This document shows positions 24,990 through 31,151 of a DNA stretch of 39,006 bases, piece by piece. Both the position numbers and the translations under genes were made by a program. Every line of letters starts with the position of its first letter. The stretch's first letter is position 1. Under the pieces are notes generated by a model that did not search any database, was not told the DNA's origin, and was given only the letters and a program-made list of their open reading frames with translations. This DNA is from a virus, in the IMG/VR virus record IMGVR_UViG_3300017786_000040, positions 1 through 39,006 of that record; one strand, 5' to 3'.

Positions 24990-25000
24990 TTTAGCCCGTG

Positions 25001-25030
25001 TTGACGCTTCCCTAATATACACTGTATATT
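25001..25030 (+). promoter_or_regulatory. Sigma-70-like promoter overlapped by a palindromic operator
   Basis: TTGACG at 25001-25006 and TATATT at 25025-25030 with an 18-base spacer. AATATACA (25014-25021) and TGTATATT (25023-25030) form a perfect 17-base palindrome around one C, covering the -10 box. By symmetry the minus strand also has TATATT. A repressor bound here would block the promoter for the 25,102 gene and could also affect the divergent gene at 24,989. A second palindrome, GAGAATTCTC, lies at 25051-25060. Confidence 0.7.
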
Positions 25031-25101
25031 GTAGAGAAGAACGGAGCAGTGAGAATTCTCGCTGAGAATCCGTTCCAACAACCCCCAAACCCCATCAGCT
25101 T

Positions 25102-25491
25102 ATGTCTGATCTCAAAACACTCACCATCAAGGTCTCAGCAGCCGACCATAAAAGGCTGAAAGCTATCGCAGCTAGCGAAGGTCGTCGCCTTGATGACCTT
25201 TCACAGATCATCTACGCATATGGCCTTGACCTGTTCTACTGCGAAAACTCTGTTTCGATTAAGAAAGAACCGCACGAATACACAGAAAAAGAAAACCTAC
25301 AGCTAGCCAAAAACAAAGAGCTTGAAGCCTCTGAAGGCTGGATTGCCCTTAACTACGAGCAACGTAAAGAGCGCGGCTATGAGCACGTCGACAAGTTCAT
25401 CAGAAACCACGACCGAGACGATTCCGGTCGACCCGTGGATCGCTTGATTGAACCCATCGCTAAACGTATCAAAGCTTTCGCTATTGATTGA
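25102..25491 (+). CDS. Ribbon-helix-helix-like regulator
   Basis: 129 residues. The N-terminal ~45 (LKTLTIKVSAADHKRLKAIA, then LDDLSQIIYAYGLDLF) show a short strand then two helices, the plan of Arc/CopG DNA-binding domains. The C-terminal part is charged and helical without a recognised domain. It is first in an operon whose promoter carries a perfect palindrome, so autoregulation is a reasonable inference since such proteins bind inverted repeats as dimers. The ATG lacks a Shine-Dalgarno sequence; an A/C-rich leader precedes it. Confidence 0.6.
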   Translation: MSDLKTLTIKVSAADHKRLKAIAASEGRRLDDLSQIIYAYGLDLFYCENSVSIKKEPHEYTEKENLQLAKNKELEASEGWIALNYEQRKERGYEHVDKFIRNHDRDDSGRPVDRLIEPIAKRIKAFAID

Positions 25492-25533
25492 TCATGCCAT
25501 CTCATTTTGTCCGACTTTCCAGAAATTCCAGAA

Positions 25534-25890
25534 ATGGCAACCCAATCTGAAATTCAGCATCGCCTCAGTTACGCACGCGCAATGATTGAGCGCGGCGTAC
25601 CTGATGCCTCACTAGCAACACTCCTCAGTGCTCGTTACTTCGTTTCACGCTCCACAGCATACGAAGACATGAAAACGGCCCACAACGACATCATGTTGTC
25701 TGACGATGGGCCAGCTACCGAGGACACAGAGCCTGGTGATCCCGTCGCTGCTCTAGCCATGCTTCAGCACAGGCTAGAGATCTCTATCGCTACTGGCGAT
25801 GACAAGCAGACGTGCCAACTCATCAAAGCCATGGACACCGTCAAGAAATGGCGAGGCTACAACACACAACCTGTCTCCCCCTTCGCATGA
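25534..25890 (+). CDS. HTH protein resembling the small terminase
   Basis: 118 residues from the ATG at 25534; a TTG at 25507 adds nine. RAMIERGVPDASLATLLSAR then YFVSRSTAYEDMKTAH looks like a helix-turn-helix, followed by LAMLQHRLEISIATGDDKQT and CQLIKAMDTV. The second half aligns by eye with the C-terminal helices of the probable terS at 22,048 (LARLQH, then QTASQ). It may be a paralogue acting as a regulator, or the true small terminase. Its stop overlaps the next ATG. Confidence 0.55.
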   Translation: MATQSEIQHRLSYARAMIERGVPDASLATLLSARYFVSRSTAYEDMKTAHNDIMLSDDGPATEDTEPGDPVAALAMLQHRLEISIATGDDKQTCQLIKAMDTVKKWRGYNTQPVSPFA

Positions 25891-26156
25891 CTGAGATCAT
25901 CCAACTAATCTCCATCACTAAAACCAGCTCCGACACTTATGACGTCGTGGCTGTTATTGATGACATCGTTCCAACAAGCATGGGCATCTACAACCCTGCT
26001 CACTTAGCAGAACCTCCTGAGTGGGGTCCTGCAGAATGCTGTGCCGTGCTGGAAATCCCTGGAGATGACTGCCCACATCCTCCACTGGGCGCTCCAGTGC
26101 AACACCTCATCACTTATCTCGAAAACTCCAACCTCTCCTGGACTCCCCAATCATGA
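25887..26156 (+). CDS. Small hypothetical protein
   Basis: 89 residues from the ATG at 25887, overlapping the previous stop as ATGA. Beta-type opening (IIQLISITKTSSDTYDVVAV) then Pro- and Cys-rich middle (WGPAECCAVLEIPGDDCPHP). No recognised family. Both ends are coupled to neighbours by four-base overlaps, which supports the frame and start. Confidence 0.55.
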   Translation: MTEIIQLISITKTSSDTYDVVAVIDDIVPTSMGIYNPAHLAEPPEWGPAECCAVLEIPGDDCPHPPLGAPVQHLITYLENSNLSWTPQS

Positions 26157-26482
26157 GACTTCACTGGAATCCTATTAAGCAAATTTTTCAAACTACACCT
26201 GTTAAGCCCTGTCGTCCCAAACGAGGACGAGGCAAGGGCTATACAGCAGAGAAAAATCTTGACTACAAAGGCAAACGCTCACAACTCAATATCCGTATTG
26301 ATGAAGCGCAAGTACACGCTTTGCGCTCAGCCTGTGCAAATTCCTCATTGTCACTCAATGACTACATGAGCAAAGTTATTGAAGCTCACCTGCAAGCCAT
26401 AACTCCTAAGCCTCTTGAGGCTTACGACTATTCCGATCCAGATCTCACTACCTATCTTGAAGGCTTGAATCATGCTCTCTGA
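26153..26482 (+). CDS. Ribbon-helix-helix-like protein with basic N-terminus
   Basis: 109 residues. After a basic stretch (PCRPKRGRGKGYTAEK) comes RSQLNIRIDEAQVHALRSAC then SLSLNDYMSKVIEAHL, matching the strand-helix-helix plan of Arc/CopG proteins. The C-terminus is acidic. Coupled by ATGA to the gene before it and overlapping the next by 11 bases. Probably a DNA-binding regulator of early genes; the target is unknown. Confidence 0.55.
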   Translation: MRLHWNPIKQIFQTTPVKPCRPKRGRGKGYTAEKNLDYKGKRSQLNIRIDEAQVHALRSACANSSLSLNDYMSKVIEAHLQAITPKPLEAYDYSDPDLTTYLEGLNHAL

Positions 26483-26741
26483 ATACGCAAAGATCCACAT
26501 CGCTCTCGGCATCCTCAAAGGTGTCGCAGAACGCGAAGGTAAACGACACCTCATGGATCAACACACAACCTTCTCCATGCTCAATCTCCTGGAGAGCGAA
26601 ATCATTCCTTCCCTGGAAACTGAGCTGGATTACGACCCAACACCGCAATATCTATGGGATGACCATGGCGGTGAACCTCCTATGACCCTGGCTGAGATGC
26701 ACTCTCAGGCGCACCAACAACACATTGAGGCGCACTCATGA
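26472..26741 (+). CDS. Small hypothetical protein
   Basis: 89 residues. KIHIALGILKGVAEREGKRH opens a helical region; the C-terminal third is His- and acid-rich (WDDHGGEPPMTLAEMHSQAH). No metal site or family can be named with confidence. It overlaps the gene before by 11 bases and the gene after by four (ATGA). Confidence 0.5.
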   Translation: MLSEYAKIHIALGILKGVAEREGKRHLMDQHTTFSMLNLLESEIIPSLETELDYDPTPQYLWDDHGGEPPMTLAEMHSQAHQQHIEAHS

Positions 26742-27019
26742 GTAGGTCTTCAAAATCGTCCTTTAACTGGGAAAACCTTTGGGCTGCTGCCTCTCAAGTT
26801 GCTGCCGCCGAAACAGTCGAAAAATCGACATCCATAGTCAATGATTACGCCAAAAACGCAGAGGACTGGAGGCTTGAGCAATATTTGCTAGGGCTGTTTG
26901 CAGCCGTAGTGTTTAACTTTGGCGGCTACGAAACCGCTGACCCTCAAACACAAAAGAAGTGCAGAAAAGCCTTTAACTCAGCACTTGCAACTCATTGCGT
27001 AAACCAATCAAACCTTTAA
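26738..27019 (+). CDS. Small helical hypothetical protein
   Basis: 93 residues, helical, with LWAAASQVAAAETVEKSTSI, then EQYLLGLFAAVVFNFGG, a hydrophobic stretch probably too short and polar-flanked for a membrane segment. Last gene of the 25-27 kb operon. Its stop overlaps the convergent minus-strand gene by four bases and no terminator was found between them. Confidence 0.5.
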   Translation: MSRSSKSSFNWENLWAAASQVAAAETVEKSTSIVNDYAKNAEDWRLEQYLLGLFAAVVFNFGGYETADPQTQKKCRKAFNSALATHCVNQSNL

Positions 27020-27201
27020 ACCCAAGGCCAACACATCTCTACGTCTTCGCGCCAGCCATCAACGGGCATCACACGCTGAGACATATACACCCTGAACAGG
27101 CGTTTCATCTCCTCTGGTGACACGCCTGCTTCGCTTGCAGCAACACACATGTTGTATCGCACTCGATATACGTCATCTAAAACCTCCTCAAGTGGCTTCA
27201 C
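27016..27201 (-). CDS. Small protein after the nuclease gene
   Basis: 61 residues from a GTG at 27201 that follows the nuclease stop directly. EVLDDVYRVRYNMCVAASEA then VSPEEMKRLFRVYMSQRVMP is helical. No recognised family. Direct adjacency suggests coupled translation with the nuclease. An internal ATG at residue 18 is a less likely start. Confidence 0.45.
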   Translation of the reverse strand: MKPLEEVLDDVYRVRYNMCVAASEAGVSPEEMKRLFRVYMSQRVMPVDGWREDVEMCWPWV

Positions 27202-28035
27202 TCAACCACTCCACTCACTAATCGCTCCAATCGATACCATCGCCTGATATCGATCATTACGCTCCTGCCAGCGGCATTCACATCCACGCATCTCCAGTTC
27301 GCTCAGCATCCTTAACTGGACATTGCCGTCTGGCTTCGCAATCACAATCGCTCCAGCAGCAACCCTGATCCCAGACATCTCTTGTAATGCCAAGCTATAA
27401 GCGCCCAGCTGGTCCTGGTGATCCACCAGCCATGGCTCAGGTTTGTCTGCTTCCCTACTGGTTGTCTTGAAGTCCAACAAAGTAAGACCGAGCGGTGTAT
27501 CGATTAAAGCGTCTGCCGTTCCAGCAAAGCCGCTTGAGTGATTGACGCTGAACTCGCTGGCATGGACAGCCGTTACAGATCCGCTGCCAATCCAATCGCA
27601 TAAGCCTCTGGCGTGCTTACGGGCTGCCCAAGATACCTCCGGCGCTCCCTCCAACGACTTCTTAAGTGCCCAGGCGGTGATGGCTTTTGGAGGACGTGCC
27701 AAACCATCATCCCAAACCTTCCACGCTCCCTTCTTGTTGGCACTTTGACGTGCCAGCTTGGCTGCGGTCTTGAGTACATACTCACAGTGCTCATGAACAA
27801 GGGTTCCTCTGTCACATGCAATCTGACGCTCCGACTCACTGCCAGGTTTCTTAGCCCAACGTTCCAAAGCATCCTTCTGGGACTGAGGAGCAGTGTGTTT
27901 CAAAATATGAGTGACAGAGTAATAAACCTGCCCCTTTTCGTCCCGGTAGACCCTGAAAGGGCCTGAGTTGTCCTGCTCTAAACGCCATTTGCGTAAAGAC
28001 GCAAGCTTGTCCTGCGGATCAGCTGTAATCGTCAT
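27202..28035 (-). CDS. RecB-like PD-(D/E)XK exonuclease
   Basis: 277 residues. RGTLVHEH gives the N-terminal His (81), HASEFSVNHSSGFAGTADAL gives Glu161 and Asp175, LTLLDFKTTSR gives Asp188 and Lys190, and QLGAY gives the C-terminal Gln209-x-x-x-Tyr213. This is the full active-site set of RecB/Cas4/MGME1-type nucleases. In phages such enzymes trim DNA ends for recombination and replication. It lies in the minus-strand replication block with ParB-like and probable SSB genes. No single-strand annealing protein was recognised nearby. Confidence 0.82.
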   Translation of the reverse strand: MTITADPQDKLASLRKWRLEQDNSGPFRVYRDEKGQVYYSVTHILKHTAPQSQKDALERWAKKPGSESERQIACDRGTLVHEHCEYVLKTAAKLARQSANKKGAWKVWDDGLARPPKAITAWALKKSLEGAPEVSWAARKHARGLCDWIGSGSVTAVHASEFSVNHSSGFAGTADALIDTPLGLTLLDFKTTSREADKPEPWLVDHQDQLGAYSLALQEMSGIRVAAGAIVIAKPDGNVQLRMLSELEMRGCECRWQERNDRYQAMVSIGAISEWSG

Positions 28036-28079
28036 AAATGGCGCTAGACGCTCCTTCCCAAGACTAATTTACCTGCAAA

Positions 28080-29129
28080 TCAAGTTTTAGCAATACCGCG
28101 CTCATCAATTTGCCTTAACTGCAAAATTCGCAACGTCTCGTTGGCATATTTCTGGATGCGTTCAGATTCATGTATCACGGCTTCCAGCGTTTCCTTAATC
28201 CCTGGTCGATTCTCACGTTGCAGCGCTGCCTCAACCATCGCCACGTCAGTTTCAAGCAATGCTCCAGCCTTGACCCTGTGGTTTTTGCTAGCTGCTCGCA
28301 TTGACTTCTCAATCTCCAGCTTGAACTTTGCAAGCTGTTCAGCCATGCGAACGCGACTGCGACTGCTAGCAACTTCTCTCTTGTAGAGCTGCTGTGCCTC
28401 ATCGTTTAGTACTCCATTCCAGCCTTTGAGACGGGGATGATCAGCCCGCTGAATAGGTGCTGAACTTTCCGCACTTGGGACACTCGGTGTTGGGGTGGGT
28501 TCCGGAGCACTGGGGGTCGATGTTGGCTGGCCTTGCTGCACAGCCTCAGGGCGCTCTTTTTTGAACCATTCGCGAACAGTGCTATAGCCACGGCCAAGCT
28601 CTACAGCGATCTCCTTTTTGCCTTTCCCGGCATCGAGCATTGCCCAAGCGCGTGCAACCTCCTCAGGCGTTGCTGGCGGCAGCTTTGTCTTGCCATCTTT
28701 ACCTGTTGTGGCTTTTGGCTTTGAAGTGCCAACCTGGCCATCTGGCCTATCTGGCACCTGATGATCTAGGTCGCGCCTAACAGTTGTTCTGGAAGCGCCC
28801 AAGGAATCAGCAATGCGCTGAGGGCTGTGGCCTTTCTCGCGCAGTTTGCTCACCAACTCTCTCCGCTGTTCAGCGTCCTGCCATGGACGACGAACGCTAT
28901 TAACAATCTGATCGATTTCCTCAGGGTTGTTGGTGTCAACATGATGGACGGGCAGCATAATTCGAGTGCCTTCAGCCTCCAGCTCTTCTCGAACCTTTAG
29001 GCGATGGCGACCGTCGATCACTTCGTTTGTTCCTGACTGCTGGATGATCGGAACAAGAATCCCGTAAGTAGGGATGGTGAGGCGCAGCAAGTCCAGCGTG
29101 GCCTCGTCATAGGCGTAAGTCATTGGCAT
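28080..29129 (-). CDS. ParB-like protein with two HTH motifs
   Basis: 349 residues. The N-terminal ParB/sulfiredoxin-type domain has IDGRHRLKVREEL with Gly40-Arg-His-Arg43, the nucleotide-binding box (CTP in chromosomal ParB). One HTH lies near 103-122 (PQRIADSLGASRTTVRRDL), another near 170-190 (KKEIAVELGRGYSTVREW). A Pro/Ser/Thr linker and a helical C-terminal domain follow. Partitioning, replication control or transcription are possible roles. The first ATG abuts a terminator T-run; ATG 29123 (two codons in) is equally possible. Confidence 0.75.
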   Translation of the reverse strand: MPMTYAYDEATLDLLRLTIPTYGILVPIIQQSGTNEVIDGRHRLKVREELEAEGTRIMLPVHHVDTNNPEEIDQIVNSVRRPWQDAEQRRELVSKLREKGHSPQRIADSLGASRTTVRRDLDHQVPDRPDGQVGTSKPKATTGKDGKTKLPPATPEEVARAWAMLDAGKGKKEIAVELGRGYSTVREWFKKERPEAVQQGQPTSTPSAPEPTPTPSVPSAESSAPIQRADHPRLKGWNGVLNDEAQQLYKREVASSRSRVRMAEQLAKFKLEIEKSMRAASKNHRVKAGALLETDVAMVEAALQRENRPGIKETLEAVIHESERIQKYANETLRILQLRQIDERGIAKT

Positions 29130-29155
29130 AAAAAACCCGCCCCTTTCGGAGCGGG
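29130..29155 (-). terminator. Rho-independent terminator abutting the ParB-like start codon
   Basis: On the minus strand CCCGCTCC pairs with GGGGCGGG (one T-G wobble) around GAAA, followed by six T that run straight into ATG at 29129. It lies between the two ParB-superfamily genes. It may serve as an attenuator, with the stem also hiding the ribosome site of the downstream gene. Confidence 0.85.
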
Positions 29156-29165
29156 GTAACTCAGA

Positions 29166-30152
29166 TCAGCGGAAACACTGTGCCGCTACTGCTGGAGCAA
29201 GTGCCTTAGCGATCTTTCCTGCCTTCGACCCAGCAGCAGGATTATGCAACGCTTGGTTCACTGCAGTTGGCAGCGACTGACGCACAGAATTCATCACACC
29301 TCGGAAACGACCTTCCTTATCCGCTTTGATCCACTTAGCAAAAGTGCCCCCCTCAGGGCGCATCTTCTCTAATTCGTTCCAAAGGCTGTTGCCTGAATCG
29401 GAATACTGAGCAGGAGTAAAAGTGTTCAACTGAAGCTCTGCAGACAACAACTTCACATAAGCAGAAAAAGCAGCCTTGAAATCAACTGTTTTATTTGCCT
29501 GCAAAATTGTGGACTCAATACTCTGGCAGCTAATCAAAGTCACACCACTGCTAGAACCAAGACGTTCGCGAATCTCAGCACGGGAAAAATCGCGAGATCC
29601 AGTGTTCGCTGAAATGATTCGATCTTGAACTTCGTCCTGACTGCGGACGAAAACTACAGAACAGCGGATTTGAAACTTTTGATAAGCATCATAACCAGCC
29701 GCTTTTAACATGATCTGCAAAGCCAACGTGCGGTGACGGCCAGAAGTAATAATCGGACCAACAACAGTGTTTGCCTTGAGGTCTTCGATGTAAGCAACCT
29801 CAATATCTTCCATTAAACGATCAGCACGACCGCCACCCGTTTTACGGATTAACCCGTAACGCCCGAAAAGAATGTCCTCTACCGCCGTTGGATCAACAGC
29901 TTGTGGCGTGACTTCATGTTCTGCGCTCTCCGCAAGCTCACCGAGCGTAAACAAGCGCAGTGCCGCTCCGCCGTCAGGTTTTTGAATCTGAAAATCTTCG
30001 CAGAGGTTTTTGCTGGGCAGAGTGTCGATTTTTCTTTTAAGCTCGCCAGCACCACCTTTGGAACGGTTCATCTGGTCTGCTGCACACTCCTGGATAGAAG
30101 CAAGTGCAGGGAAGTTGGAAGGGTCATAAGCGACCTTGGTTGAAGCATTCAT
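29166..30152 (-). CDS. Second ParB-superfamily protein
   Basis: 328 residues. Residues ~90-200 hold VEDILFGRYGLIRK, then VVGPIITSGRHRTLALQIML with Ser137-Gly-Arg-His-Arg141, the ParB/sulfiredoxin box, and ISANTGSRDFSRAEIRERLG. The C-terminal part (SAYVKLLSAELQLNTFTPAQ) is helical and unrecognised. No HTH was seen, unlike its neighbour, so it is probably a distinct family. DndB-like DGQHR proteins are an alternative relation. It shares the block with the nuclease and probable SSB; partner or regulatory roles are inference. Confidence 0.65.
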   Translation of the reverse strand: MNASTKVAYDPSNFPALASIQECAADQMNRSKGGAGELKRKIDTLPSKNLCEDFQIQKPDGGAALRLFTLGELAESAEHEVTPQAVDPTAVEDILFGRYGLIRKTGGGRADRLMEDIEVAYIEDLKANTVVGPIITSGRHRTLALQIMLKAAGYDAYQKFQIRCSVVFVRSQDEVQDRIISANTGSRDFSRAEIRERLGSSSGVTLISCQSIESTILQANKTVDFKAAFSAYVKLLSAELQLNTFTPAQYSDSGNSLWNELEKMRPEGGTFAKWIKADKEGRFRGVMNSVRQSLPTAVNQALHNPAAGSKAGKIAKALAPAVAAQCFR

Positions 30153-30157
30153 TTGAA

Positions 30158-30182
30158 CTCAGTTGAAACGAAGTGAACTGAG
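30158..30182. promoter_or_regulatory. Inverted repeat upstream of the second ParB-like gene
   Basis: Perfect seven-base arms CTCAGTT (30158-30164) and AACTGAG (30176-30182), 5-30 bases before the ATG at 30152 on the minus strand. Could be an operator or an mRNA hairpin that covers the start site. On the plus strand TTGAAA (30163) and TAAAAT (30184) form a weak promoter with a short 15-base spacer. Confidence 0.5.
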
Positions 30183-30217
30183 CTAAAATGGAAAGCGTTA
30201 GGCGATCCATCTAGCCC

Positions 30218-30256
30218 CGCATGACCTCCGGCTGGCACCGGGGGTTTTTTCATGCG
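30218..30256 (+). terminator. Nested hairpin with T-run
   Basis: Inner stem CCTCCGG/CCGGGGG (one T-G pair) around CTGGCA, followed by six T, reads as a plus-strand Rho-independent terminator. Outer arms CGCATGA (30218-30224) and TCATGCG (30250-30256) also pair, enclosing everything. No plus-strand gene lies upstream for 3 kb, so it would end a short non-coding RNA or read-through. On the minus strand it is part of the leader of the 30,152 gene. Confidence 0.7.
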
Positions 30257-30366
30257 TCCCTCCTTTATAAACCATCTTTTGCCAAAACGCAAAACATCAG
30301 CCCCTTGACGCTTCCCCCAGGCGTCGTGTGGAGCTGTTGACGTGGCAATAACGCTTTATTTGGCTA

Positions 30367-30382
30367 GGGGCCTTTCGGCCCC
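30367..30382 (-). terminator. GC-rich hairpin after the SSB-like gene
   Basis: GGGGCC/GGCCCC, six perfect G-C pairs, with loop GAAA on the minus strand (TTTC on plus). It lies 11 bases beyond the SSB-like stop. No T-run follows on the minus strand (TAGCCAAATAAAG), so termination would be partial; mRNA 3'-end protection is also possible. Confidence 0.5.
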
Positions 30383-30392
30383 GTGTTTGTGC

Positions 30393-31001
30393 TCAAGCAG
30401 GGCTGAACGGATCACCGCCAGTGATCAGCATCTTCAGGTCGAAACCTTTCTTGGTCACTGCGTTCCAAGCGGCGTCCATTGCCTCTTCGTTGTGGTCGTC
30501 CTCGTCGCGGGGGACAATCATCAACTCGTAACGAGTACGGTCAGAAACAATCTTTGTAATCTCAAAATCCCAGCTAAGGATATTTCGAGCGTACTTTTTG
30601 TTGAGACCGTACTTCAAGAATTGGTTGATCACAGACTTGTGTGAAACTTCCAATACTTGAACCTTATTGTCTGTCCAGTTGTAGACAGGCCAGGTCAGGC
30701 AACGGGCAGGCGGGCGCTTCTCAGTCAAAGACTGGTAAGCCATGCCTTGCGTGTAATTTGCGCCAAGCTCGGCGTCAATATCTTCGCTGGTTGGATTTTC
30801 CAAGAAGCGGAAAGGCTTTTTCTTGCCTTCGCCCACGGGATCGCCCCAAACCATCCAATACTCGAACGGATCAGCCTCAAGCAGAGCAAACTCAATGTTT
30901 TGCTTGTGCTCAAGCTGGCCATAGTTGAGGTAGTCGTCCTTTGAAGAACCACCACTTTCCTGTTGCTCGTACTCTTTGATGAGATCAGATGAAATTTTCA
31001 T
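30393..31001 (-). CDS. Probable single-stranded-DNA-binding protein
   Basis: 202 residues from the ATG at 31001, preceded by AGGTAAAG; an ATG at 31034 adds eleven. The core RCLTWPVYNWTDNKVQVLEV then SHKSVINQFLKY, DFEITKIVSDRTRYELMIVP has the OB-fold-like plan of phage gp32/gp2.5-type SSBs (aromatic strands, then a D-I-x-x-K segment and a Tyr-x-V/M strand). The acidic stretch DEDDHNEEAMDAAW lies late, and the end is GGDPFSPA rather than a classic DDDIPF tail. Driven by a consensus promoter, divergent from the primase-helicase. Assignment is by pattern and place. Confidence 0.55.
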   Translation of the reverse strand: MKISSDLIKEYEQQESGGSSKDDYLNYGQLEHKQNIEFALLEADPFEYWMVWGDPVGEGKKKPFRFLENPTSEDIDAELGANYTQGMAYQSLTEKRPPARCLTWPVYNWTDNKVQVLEVSHKSVINQFLKYGLNKKYARNILSWDFEITKIVSDRTRYELMIVPRDEDDHNEEAMDAAWNAVTKKGFDLKMLITGGDPFSPA

Positions 31002-31045
31002 CTTTACCTGTGTAGAAATGCACGTCACTGTCATGACGCTTCTGA

Positions 31046-31074
31046 AATATACACAAGCGTTGCCAGCCTGTCAA
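31046..31074 (-). promoter_or_regulatory. Consensus sigma-70 promoter for the SSB-like gene
   Basis: On the minus strand TTGACA at 31074-31069, a 17-base spacer and TATATT at 31051-31046. The start codon used lies 45 bases downstream of the -10 box. The -10 context TGTATATT is the same octamer as in the 25,001 promoter, so the two early promoters may share a regulator. Confidence 0.85.
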
Positions 31075-31087
31075 CCTGGGGTAAGAT
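31060..31087 (+). promoter_or_regulatory. Possible divergent promoter for primase-helicase
   Basis: TTGCCA (31060-31065) and TAAGAT (31082-31087), 16-base spacer, on the plus strand and overlapping the minus-strand promoter. The leader that follows can form a hairpin with arms TCCC/GGAG and CTCC/GGGA around 31092-31119. Both boxes deviate from consensus, so this is tentative. Confidence 0.35.
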
Positions 31088-31151
31088 GAAAATCCCCGGA
31101 GCCAAAGCAGCCTCCAGGGAAATGAACAACAATCCCCAATTCGTATAGTAC

